In this document: positions 1-5,440 of the stretch, piece after piece
How positions within the stretch are numbered: the first letter of the stretch is position 1
How the letters are laid out: every line of letters starts with the position of its first letter
Origin: Porticoccus sp041581635
GTDB taxonomy: Bacteria > Pseudomonadota > Gammaproteobacteria > Pseudomonadales > Porticoccaceae
DNA: 7,621 bases
Assembly (NCBI GenBank): GCA_041581635.1
Contig: JBFICW010000056.1
Span: forward strand, 1 to 7,621
Direction of reading: 5' to 3'
Made by a program: the position numbers and the translations under genes
The notes under the pieces: generated by a model
Told to the model about the DNA's origin: nothing
The model's database searches: none
What the model saw: the letters and a program-made list of their open reading frames with translations, nothing else

Positions 1-1
1 C

Positions 2-358
2 ATCGTTACAATTAACAATATTGATGAGCCATTCTCAATGTTATCGAGTGTTGCGCTATTAAAAAGCTCAAAATACTTAGATCATCGCTACCTGTTGATG
101 GCTCTGCGATCTCCATTTTTTTACGAGGAAATGAGGGCAGGTATGACCGGTGTTGCAATTACAAGGGTTACCCTAAAGAAACTGGAAAACGCCTTTATTC
201 CTATTCCCCCGCTTACTGAGCAACACCGCATCGTCGCCAAATTCGATGAGCTGATGGCGCTGTGCGACCAACTCAAATCCCGTCTAAATGAAGCCCAAAC
301 CACTCAGCTCTATCTAGCCGATGCTGTACAGAAAGATTCTATGGAGCGATCGAAATAG
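2..358 (+). CDS. hsdS: Type I restriction-modification specificity subunit, C-terminal fragment
   Basis: The last 118 codons of an open frame that enters from the left edge. HsdS sets the DNA target of a type I R-M complex (with HsdM and HsdR) through two target-recognition domains, each followed by a conserved helical spacer. The visible part covers the end of the second recognition domain (a segment reading roughly 'hhhhLRSPFFYEEM...G') and then the family hallmark PIPPLTEQHRIVAKFDELMA near residues 72-91, leading into the terminal coiled-coil helix (CDQLKSRLNEAQ). The frame closes normally at TAG 356-358, so the 3' end looks intact and only the window edge truncates it. It converges on the next gene, with 12 bp between the stops. 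The methylase and nuclease genes, if present, lie to the left. Family assignment is firm; the recognised sequence cannot be inferred. Confidence 0.93.
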   Translation: MVTINNIDEPFSMLSSVALLKSSKYLDHRYLLMALRSPFFYEEMRAGMTGVAITRVTLKKLENAFIPIPPLTEQHRIVAKFDELMALCDQLKSRLNEAQTTQLYLADAVQKDSMERSK

Positions 359-370
359 TTTTTTTTCATT

Positions 371-670
371 CTAATTTTTTCTTTGCTGCAAGTAATTATC
401 TAGCTTTATATTAGCAGCAACACATCTCTCACGTTTTTTTTGATAAAAGGTATAGATATCCTTACAATCAGCGACACGAAATTCCGCTGGATTCCTCTTG
501 CAATCAAGATAGATATCATATTGCCAGTCCGCATCGAAACACTTATCACTCTCTTCTTTTATCAAATATTCTTTTTTATTTAGGAGATACAAACCCCAAT
601 CATATTTAGTAAATATCACAAGAAAAATAATGCCAAAAAATACGATATTGAATTTAGTATCATTGTCCAT
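371..670 (-). CDS. Small single-helix membrane protein with four cysteines, unknown function
   Basis: A 99-aa protein I do not recognise. Residues about 8-21 (NIVFFGIIFLVIF) form one hydrophobic helix directly after a short polar N-terminus, which fits an uncleaved signal anchor; there is no lipobox. The remaining ~75 residues are hydrophilic, rich in Lys, Asp and Tyr, with four cysteines (C44, C57, C69, C83). These could form two disulfides if the domain is periplasmic, but the flanking charges do not settle the topology. The gene is visibly more AT-rich than its neighbours, a sign of separate acquisition. It has a plausible promoter of its own (682-710), while no strong Shine-Dalgarno precedes the ATG. 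It lies downstream of the VIT/VWA gene and converges on hsdS. Reality as a gene is likely given its length, membrane anchor and promoter; function is unknown. Confidence 0.6.
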   Translation of the reverse strand: MDNDTKFNIVFFGIIFLVIFTKYDWGLYLLNKKEYLIKEESDKCFDADWQYDIYLDCKRNPAEFRVADCKDIYTFYQKKRERCVAANIKLDNYLQQRKN

Positions 671-681
671 ACTTAACCATA

Positions 682-710
682 TCTATAACTTTCGCTATTC
701 CAGTTAACAA
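682..710 (-). promoter_or_regulatory. Putative sigma-70 promoter for the small membrane protein gene
   Basis: On the minus strand a -35 TTGTTA (705-710) and a -10 TATAGA (682-687) are separated by exactly 17 bp. The predicted transcription start, about 7 nt past the -10, falls only some 4-5 nt before the ATG at 670, so the transcript would have almost no leader. This agrees with the absence of a clear ribosome binding site. It is a match to consensus only, with no experimental support. Confidence 0.45.
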
Positions 711-737
711 AAAAACACAAAAATTTTATATAAAATT
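709..737 (-). terminator. Weak candidate terminator after the VIT/VWA gene
   Basis: A perfect 16-bp all-AT palindrome, AATTTTATATAAAATT (722-737), is followed on the minus strand by two T-rich runs (rc of 719-723 and 709-715). It is placed correctly to end transcripts from the VIT/VWA gene (stop at 779). The stem has no GC pairs and no real loop, so it would be a poor intrinsic terminator, and general AT-richness here could produce it by chance. Confidence 0.25.
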
Positions 738-778
738 ACTTTTCACTTTGGGGTAGGAGTATGTGGTTGGACAAATTG

Positions 779-2983
779 CTATAAGCCTCTGGCTATATAC
801 TTTAAGCTGTCAAATGACGTCCCATACTTAAGCGCAGCAGAGACATCTGTCATCAGCTTGTTGCTTGAGAACCGTAAGGCCCTCGTCACATATTTGCCAA
901 ATAGCTGCCCGTCCAACTTTTCTATTTCAAGCAGGAACAGCACGATGATCTGGCCCTCATCTAGACCTCCTTCGTTTTCATCTACTAACTGCTGCAACGC
1001 ATCCACTGTCGACTCTGGCAACCCGTGATCCTCCAATTCCAGCAGGCCAATATCAAACAATCCATCTAGCAGTAGGTTGTAGGGTATGCCATTTAAGTAA
1101 TCAATCCAGGAAGTCGGGCTTATAGCCGAATTGCGAGAGAAAACTGGCAGATCGATGTCATCATCTGAGCTCTCACCCAGATTTCTACTCAGACAAATAT
1201 CCTGTAGTTCAATCATCCCAGAATGATATGAGGCACACACCGCACCACTGCCTCCCCAACCAGCAGATAACATCTGTGGCACTGGCATTAGCGTGGGCAG
1301 GGTTTGAGCCTTGTCGGGATCCTCCCGGATATCCAGCACCAAGTAGTTGGTATAAGGCGTCATCAACTGGTATTCCACGGCCAGTTGCTCCTTGGCACGC
1401 TGGTCTGCCATCGTTTTAAGCTGGTGAGAGGCTGCCATTTTGGCCAGTGTTAAGTTCTCGTCATGCACCATGCTCTGACACACTGAGCTGGCTAGGGTGA
1501 TAGGTTCTAACCCGCCTTTGCCATCACCCCCTGACAACCCTACTGCGCCATTGATTGGTTGTTCAAACCACGCGAAGACATGCAGGGTGTCCCCTTTGTA
1601 GCAGGTATCAATTTTTTCCGGCCACTGCTTTGTGGGTGTTACTGGCCAACTCACGCGGAGGTTTTTCATTTCTGGGGAGTAGATGCGCTGAAAATGGCGG
1701 TGGATCTTTTCTGCCATACCTTCATTGGGCGAGACCAGCTCACACACGCCACCTGTGACGCTTGCCAAATCACGAACAAGACCTTCGGAGACCGAGGCAC
1801 CAACCCCTACCGTAAAAATGCGATGACCAGACAGTTCCGCTTGCAGGATGACCTCTTGCTGATTCCAGATCTCGCCATCGGTGATGAGCAGGACGTCCGG
1901 CCTTATTTCGGCATTTGGGCCGATGGCATAGGCACGTTTAAGCGCCCCGCCAATTTCTGTTCCACCCATATTGGCATCAATGCGACTGACCAGCTTATCC
2001 GCCAGATCCAGGTTTTCGCGGGTCGCCAATTGCTGAGCATTAAAGAGTGCCTCATGGTCACTGCCAAACAGGATGATATTGAAGTAATCACTTGGCTTAA
2101 GGGATTCCAGCATTAACTTCATGGCTCGCCGGGCTTGCTGTATCGCGTCACCGGCCATTGAACCGGAGCAGTCCACTAGAATTTTTATATTGCGCAGCTG
2201 AGGCTTGGCTGACATCTCTATTTCGGGCTTAAAGGATGCCAGCGCCACATAGCCTGACAGATCTCTAGCCAACTGACAGGTACTTTGCGTGTTCGCATGA
2301 CTGGCTTTGAAGTTCAGCACGAAATCTCTATCGAGCTCGGCTTTATTTGCCAGGGTAACGGTTGCACAGCCTTCTTCTGGGGCAACCGCGATTCTATGGG
2401 ATGGGGATTGTATGGCCGCCTGGGACAACAGCCCTTTGACCTGAATGCTAAGGGTGTAGGCATGCGAGACTCCGTTATCGGTTACCGGGATCTGGTGCGG
2501 TTCGGAGAGGAGTTTGCCGGGATCACCGTAACGGGGAGCGATGGTGGTTGGGATATGAAAACGCAATTCATCTTCTGTCCAAGCCAGTAACTGCCCATAG
2601 CGGTAATGGATGGTGACCGTTTCACCCGATTGTAGATTGCCGACATTGAGGGTATACATGCCAGGCGCTGCTTGTTGAAGCATGATGACTGTATCGCCAT
2701 CGGTGATGGCCTCTTCATAGCGGTCTTCAGATTGTTGCTTTTCTATCACATACCCTTTCAGGGTTCTGTTACCGATTGAGACCTGCAAACCAAGCAGAAC
2801 AGCGTCCAGCGCCAAAGGGAAGGTATAGACCGCCTCTATATTCTCTTCGCCGGTATTTCTGAAGGTTTGCTCAATACTGAGGCACGCCATCAGATCTGAG
2901 ATTTCCCCACGGATGCTGACACCGGCAAGGGGGATAATATCTCCATAACTGCTTTGTAAACTTGGTGCGGCATTGATGTTCAT
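779..2983 (-). CDS. VIT and von Willebrand factor A domain protein
   Basis: A 734-aa protein with the architecture of inter-alpha-trypsin-inhibitor heavy chains. The N-terminal ~130 residues form a VIT domain ('GEISDLMACLSIEQTFRNTG', 'EAVYTFPL', then a GY/EKQQSEDRYEEAI segment typical of VIT). The VWA domain runs from about 264 to 435 and keeps every MIDAS metal ligand: D271-C-S273-G-S275, T342 in MGGTEIGG, and D369 in ITDGE. After it comes the family segment 'YQLMTPYTNYLVLDIRED' (538-555), then a C-terminal region of about 180 residues, partly acidic (ESSDDDIDLP), that I do not recognise. There is no signal peptide, so it is probably cytoplasmic, unlike the secreted eukaryotic relatives. The start is supported by AAGGAG (rc of 2992-2997) eight bases upstream and by ATGA overlap with the MerR gene, implying translational coupling. 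VWA domains with an intact MIDAS usually mediate metal-dependent protein binding; the partner is unknown. Confidence 0.92.
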   Translation of the reverse strand: MNINAAPSLQSSYGDIIPLAGVSIRGEISDLMACLSIEQTFRNTGEENIEAVYTFPLALDAVLLGLQVSIGNRTLKGYVIEKQQSEDRYEEAITDGDTVIMLQQAAPGMYTLNVGNLQSGETVTIHYRYGQLLAWTEDELRFHIPTTIAPRYGDPGKLLSEPHQIPVTDNGVSHAYTLSIQVKGLLSQAAIQSPSHRIAVAPEEGCATVTLANKAELDRDFVLNFKASHANTQSTCQLARDLSGYVALASFKPEIEMSAKPQLRNIKILVDCSGSMAGDAIQQARRAMKLMLESLKPSDYFNIILFGSDHEALFNAQQLATRENLDLADKLVSRIDANMGGTEIGGALKRAYAIGPNAEIRPDVLLITDGEIWNQQEVILQAELSGHRIFTVGVGASVSEGLVRDLASVTGGVCELVSPNEGMAEKIHRHFQRIYSPEMKNLRVSWPVTPTKQWPEKIDTCYKGDTLHVFAWFEQPINGAVGLSGGDGKGGLEPITLASSVCQSMVHDENLTLAKMAASHQLKTMADQRAKEQLAVEYQLMTPYTNYLVLDIREDPDKAQTLPTLMPVPQMLSAGWGGSGAVCASYHSGMIELQDICLSRNLGESSDDDIDLPVFSRNSAISPTSWIDYLNGIPYNLLLDGLFDIGLLELEDHGLPESTVDALQQLVDENEGGLDEGQIIVLFLLEIEKLDGQLFGKYVTRALRFSSNKLMTDVSAALKYGTSFDSLKYIARGL

Positions 2984-3414
2984 TCTGCTTTCTCCTTGCC
3001 TTTGATGGCTTTCAGCAATTCAATGGTTTTTCTGCTCAACTGCCTTAGCTGCTCCGGGGTCAGACCGGCTTTGCCGGGTTCGATATGCAACTCTATTCCC
3101 TCCCCCAGATGGATATGACTCCACACTTCAATTTCGCCTGGCTGTTTTTTTCGCAGCGGTGGCACCTGCTCACCCCCCAGCGGATCGATGAGAAGCTCCC
3201 TGATGCGATCAAGTGAAAGGCCTGCCCGCTGCCACTTTTGTATCTCAAGCAGTTGATCGAGGTGGTCGCGTGTATAGAACGAGCCGCGCTTACTGCCCTC
3301 AGGACGAGCTACCAACCCCTCCTGAATATAGAAGCGGATGGTTCGCTTGCTCAGTTCAGTGAGGGCGCAAAGCTCATCGAGAGCGAATTGTTTAATCGAT
3401 TCATTACTGTTCAT
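2980..3414 (-). CDS. MerR-family transcriptional regulator
   Basis: A 144-aa regulator from the ATG at 3414. Residues ~10-31 form the MerR helix-turn-helix (FALDELCALTELSKRTIRFY), followed by the wing (GSKRGSFYTRDHLDQL, ~40-55) and the second helical pair (WQRAGLSLDRIRELL, ~61-75). The C-terminal ~65 residues contain a short beta-like segment with three histidines (H100, H102, H110) and a terminal helix. The only cysteine is C16, so a Cys-type metal sensor such as classical MerR is unlikely. The frame is open to a TTG at 3450, but a good promoter occupies that stretch and would start transcription at about the ATG, so I chose 3414. It overlaps the VIT/VWA gene by ATGA and probably controls this two-gene unit, including itself. 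Family is firm; the inducer is unknown. Confidence 0.9.
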   Translation of the reverse strand: MNSNESIKQFALDELCALTELSKRTIRFYIQEGLVARPEGSKRGSFYTRDHLDQLLEIQKWQRAGLSLDRIRELLIDPLGGEQVPPLRKKQPGEIEVWSHIHLGEGIELHIEPGKAGLTPEQLRQLSRKTIELLKAIKGKEKAE

Positions 3415-3421
3415 GAGAATA

Positions 3422-3450
3422 TTTATAGCACTACTACTGTTACATAACAA
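3422..3450 (-). promoter_or_regulatory. Putative sigma-70 promoter for the MerR-VIT/VWA unit
   Basis: On the minus strand a -35 TTGTTA (3445-3450), a 17-bp spacer and a -10 TATAAA (3422-3427) lie in the 41-bp gap after the upstream HTH gene. The predicted start is at about 3415, immediately next to the ATG at 3414, and no Shine-Dalgarno is visible, so the mRNA may be leaderless. The 17-bp spacing differs from the 19-20 bp spacers typical of promoters activated by MerR proteins, which suggests ordinary repression or constitutive expression. Confidence 0.5.
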
Positions 3451-3455
3451 GTGTC

Positions 3456-3704
3456 TTATAAATCATTTTGACCGCCTTCTTTTCGACCCCGAACCAAGAG
3501 CGCTTGTGCAGATTGCAGAAGAGCTGTGTTCAGGCACGCAGAATGCCGTTGGCGAAATTCAGGGTTATTTACAATGCGGGACAACCAGCTTCTTGAATAG
3601 CCATTAGCTTTGGCGCATGCCGTGAGGGTTGCCTCTGGATGATCCAGCAACCATTTGAGCACCCGCTGATGACGGCAACTAAATTTCGGATAGGTCGATT
3701 TCAT
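3456..3704 (-). CDS. Small helix-turn-helix protein (second of a tandem pair)
   Basis: An 82-aa protein from the ATG at 3704. A helix-turn-helix is visible at about residues 25-46 (ATLTACAKANGYSRSWLSRI), after a helix RVLKWLLDHPE, with a polar/basic tail. The pattern 'GYSRSWLSRIVNNPEFR' resembles small DNA-binding proteins of phages and mobile elements, including terminase-small-subunit-like HTHs, but nothing else here supports a terminase. Longer starts at 3761 or 3749 exist in the same frame, but they lie deep inside the upstream gene with no ribosome binding site. The 3704 ATG has a weak AGG seven bases upstream and overlaps the previous gene by 26 bp, so the two are probably co-translated. 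Likely role: regulation or replication initiation of the element (inference). Confidence 0.65.
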   Translation of the reverse strand: MKSTYPKFSCRHQRVLKWLLDHPEATLTACAKANGYSRSWLSRIVNNPEFRQRHSACLNTALLQSAQALLVRGRKEGGQNDL

Positions 3705-4005
3705 GGGGCGGCCTGACTGTGCCTTCAAGGATGAACCGAGGGACACCATCAATGATTTCATAGTGCCTCAACTTGTCTGGATGGGATCTCAGCCCCGGCT
3801 GTAGAAGCTGACAACACGCGGAGCGCGAAATATTAGAGAGCGCCGAGGCGGTCAGACCCATTACCCGGGCAACTTCACCCAGGGTTTTGTCGGGATTGGC
3901 CACAACCATGTAGGCAACATACAAACATTGTCTGAGCTTTGTTTTACGCTGCTGTCGATCCCGCTCTGCCTGGCCGACTGTTCTGCGATTCCGCCTTCGG
4001 ATCAT
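3679..4005 (-). CDS. Small basic helix-turn-helix protein (first of a tandem pair)
   Basis: A 108-aa protein with a very basic N-terminus (MIRRRNRRTVGQ..., about 1-25). Then comes helix LYVAYMVVANPD and an HTH at about 40-61 (KTLGEVARVMGLTASALSNISRS). The C-terminal part (HYEIIDGVPRFILEGTVRPP) looks like a short beta segment. The start is well supported by AGGAGAG (rc of 4011-4017) before the ATG. The repeat array at 4019-4087 begins directly upstream of this ribosome binding site, so this protein is the obvious candidate to bind it, as autoregulator or as initiator. Spacing and overlap suggest one transcript with the second HTH gene. No specific family is recognised. Confidence 0.68.
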   Translation of the reverse strand: MIRRRNRRTVGQAERDRQQRKTKLRQCLYVAYMVVANPDKTLGEVARVMGLTASALSNISRSACCQLLQPGLRSHPDKLRHYEIIDGVPRFILEGTVRPPHEIDLSEI

Positions 4006-4018
4006 GGCTACTCTCCTA

Positions 4019-4087
4019 TGGACATTGACTGGACAAAAATGGACATTTTCGGACTTCAGCCGACACGATTTCGGACAGACATGGACA
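4019..4087. repeat. Helically phased TGGACA repeats (iteron- or operator-like)
   Basis: Seven hexamers in direct orientation on the plus strand begin at 4019, 4030, 4040, 4050, 4060, 4072 and 4082. In order they are TGGACA, TGGACA, TGGACA, CGGACT, CCGACA, CGGACA and TGGACA. Spacings of 11, 10, 10, 10, 12 and 10 bp place them on nearly one face of the helix. Two inverted copies (GTGTCC, 4101-4106 and 4108-4113) follow. The array fills the gap between the RepA-like ATPase gene and the first HTH gene, reaching to the HTH ribosome binding site. Direct phased repeats beside a replication gene are typical of iterons; a multi-site operator is the alternative. Confidence 0.75.
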
Positions 4088-4104
4088 CACCCCTATAGGG
4101 GTGT
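4087..4104. promoter_or_regulatory. Perfect 18-bp palindrome ACACCCCTATAGGGGTGT
   Basis: A perfect palindrome with seven-base arms ACACCCC/GGGGTGT around TATA, at the end of the phased repeat array and 28 bp past the stop of the RepA-like gene. It could be a dimer-binding operator, a cruciform or hairpin within a replication origin, or a transcription terminator for the upstream operon. On the minus strand no T-run follows it, which argues against a standard intrinsic terminator. Confidence 0.6.
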
Positions 4105-4131
4105 CCTGTGTCCGTGCGACATTTCTGGTAT

Positions 4132-5172
4132 TCATGCGTCTTCCTCCGCCAATGAAAGCTGGCCAAGGTCGGTTTGTGTTATGCGCCCCGCTCGCACAAG
4201 CTCCTCTATGGCCCGATTGACGCCTTTCGTTATCGAATCCTTTTGTGCAGTTGGCTCTTGCTGCTGAACGAGTTTGCAAACTTCTTCCTTCAGGGCACTT
4301 TCCAGCAGGCGGCCTTTTTCTTCGAGAACGCCTATCACTCTGGTTTCATATTTGCCGAATCGGGTTTTCTGGCCCTGTTTGGTCGCAGCCTGCCCGGTAA
4401 AAACTGCCACTAGGGAGGTGATGTCGTCGCCGTCCTCGTCATTCCCTAGGCAAATCGACTCTAGGCAAAACGCTTGTGGGGGTAAAAGATCCCCATCCTT
4501 ACACTTCAACGGGTTGACCGTGACGCAACGTTGCTGAGAGATTCTTTTTTCCGCCAAGAGGACAAAGTCGGTGTTGGCCCTCAGAGCAGAAGCGCCACGC
4601 ATACGTTTTTTTTCGCTGTGGCCGGGGTGATGCAGCAACAACATGGCGCAACCGGGGTATTGATTGCGTAGTTCGGCCACCAGATTGCTCAAAAGATTAC
4701 TGATAGCCGTATTACTGTCTTCTTCACCCATCATGCATTGACTGAGGGTATCGACGATGATCAGAGCGGGGTTGAGGGTACCAATAGCCTTGATGCCAAC
4801 ATTAAGTCTCTCCAGATCATCGTACTCATCAAGAAAGAGCGGGGATGGGCATAGGTAGAAGCGAGCATCCGCTTGATTGAGGCTGTGCTGGATGTGCCAG
4901 GCAGATGTGCGCTTGGTGATGGACAACCCACCTTCGCCAGCAATATAAAAGACCGGCCCATTCATTGTCTTAAGACCACACCAATCAAGCCCGTGAGCAA
5001 CATGCAAAGCCAAGTCGATTGCCAGGAATGTCTTGTAGCTACCACTTTCGCCAAAGAGGAGACCAGTGCTGTCGGCAGGGATAAACCCTTTAACAAGCCA
5101 CTTTTGGCTGCCGTGTTTTTTCGCTGCTTCCTCAAGGGGGAGAAATAGGGGCGCGTCATCGCTAGCATCCAC
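4132..5172 (-). CDS. RepA-like AAA_25 family hexameric helicase/ATPase
   Basis: A 346-aa P-loop ATPase of the RecA/DnaB-like RepA group, found in plasmids and integrated elements and best known from the RSF1010 replicative helicase. Walker A is GESGSYKT at 41-48; the residue before the lysine is Y instead of Gly, a variation I believe is common in this group. The 'FYIAGEGG' strand (75-82) supplies the likely catalytic Glu (E80). Walker B is LIIVD at 137-141, followed by TLSQCM. The 'LLLHHPGHSEKKRMRGASAL' motif (178-197) matches the sensor/loop region of the family. The C-terminal ~75 residues (KYETRVIGVLEEKG...) look like a small winged-helix tail. The start is GTG at 5172, 9 bp after the AlpA-like stop, with a weak AGG upstream, so it is probably in one operon. 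Likely role: unwinding at the element's own origin. Confidence 0.85.
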   Translation of the reverse strand: MDASDDAPLFLPLEEAAKKHGSQKWLVKGFIPADSTGLLFGESGSYKTFLAIDLALHVAHGLDWCGLKTMNGPVFYIAGEGGLSITKRTSAWHIQHSLNQADARFYLCPSPLFLDEYDDLERLNVGIKAIGTLNPALIIVDTLSQCMMGEEDSNTAISNLLSNLVAELRNQYPGCAMLLLHHPGHSEKKRMRGASALRANTDFVLLAEKRISQQRCVTVNPLKCKDGDLLPPQAFCLESICLGNDEDGDDITSLVAVFTGQAATKQGQKTRFGKYETRVIGVLEEKGRLLESALKEEVCKLVQQQEPTAQKDSITKGVNRAIEELVRAGRITQTDLGQLSLAEEDA

Positions 5173-5181
5173 GTTTTAAGC

Positions 5182-5382
5182 CTATAGCGCTTGAGGCTGA
5201 ACAGTGCGACTTTGCAAGAACGCATCCAAGTCCGCTTTGCGATATTTAACCAGGCGACCGACTTTGATGTAGGGGAGCGCATGCCGTTTAGTGCAAGCCC
5301 AGACGGCAAGAGTGTGGGGTTTAACGCCGAGATATTCTGCGGCTTTTTTTCGCGTAACTAAGGGGCAATCTGTGAAGCTCAT
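5182..5382 (-). CDS. AlpA/excisionase-family DNA-binding protein
   Basis: A 66-aa winged-helix protein of the MerR-like HTH_17/AlpA group. The HTH is residues 8-30 (LVTRKKAAEYLGVKPHTLAVW) and the wing is 36-56 (LPYIKVGRLVKYRKADLDAFL), a classic pattern for excisionases and for AlpA, which in P4-like islands activates the integrase or directs excision. The start has a good ribosome binding site (GCGAGG, rc of 5388-5393) and a 58-bp leader gap after the upstream gene. It lies 9 bp before the RepA-like gene. In this element it is the best candidate for the recombination directionality factor, or for the switch between integrated and replicating states (inference from family and context). Confidence 0.85.
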   Translation of the reverse strand: MSFTDCPLVTRKKAAEYLGVKPHTLAVWACTKRHALPYIKVGRLVKYRKADLDAFLQSRTVQPQAL

Positions 5383-5394
5383 AGCAACCTCGCC

Positions 5395-5410
5395 AACGTT
5401 GAAGTACGTT
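5395..5410. promoter_or_regulatory. Short inverted repeat upstream of the AlpA-like gene
   Basis: AACGT (5395-5399) and ACGTT (5406-5410) are five-base inverted arms separated by 6 bp, a few bases upstream of the AlpA-like ribosome binding site and within its 58-bp upstream gap. The position suits a repressor operator. The arms are short and no good -35/-10 pair is visible here, so this is tentative. Confidence 0.25.
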
Positions 5411-5440
5411 TGGGAAGTTACCTTTACAACTGGACAGGCG

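Noticed and set aside
330..366. Terminator hairpin after hsdS
   Set aside because: There is a T-run at 359-366, but the preceding sequence pairs only over about four bases (CTAT/ATAG), too weak to call.
1559..2116. 185-codon open frame on the plus strand inside the VIT/VWA gene
   Set aside because: It is antisense to the VWA domain, whose MIDAS residues are all intact on the other strand. The translated product has no recognisable pattern and there is no ribosome binding site.
3415..3450. Upstream TTG start for the MerR gene
   Set aside because: The added 12 residues do not look like MerR N-termini, and the stretch is occupied by a good -35/-10 pair that would start transcription downstream of the TTG.
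3456..3704. Terminase small subunit
   Set aside because: The HTH pattern is reminiscent, but there is no large terminase, portal or capsid gene nearby, and the context is a replication/regulation module.
3705..3761. Longer starts (3761, 3749) for the second HTH protein
   Set aside because: They lie well inside the first HTH gene with no Shine-Dalgarno; the ATG at 3704 gives a compact HTH protein with a short overlap.
4004..4537. Plus-strand open frames across the repeat region and the end of the RepA-like gene
   Set aside because: They are shadows of the minus-strand gene and of the repeat array, with no recognisable domains and no ribosome binding sites.
5431..5436. Isolated TGGACA copies outside the array (768-773, 4920-4925, 5431-5436 and the reverse at 7553-7558)
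   Set aside because: About this many copies of one hexamer are expected by chance on both strands of the window, and none is phased with another.
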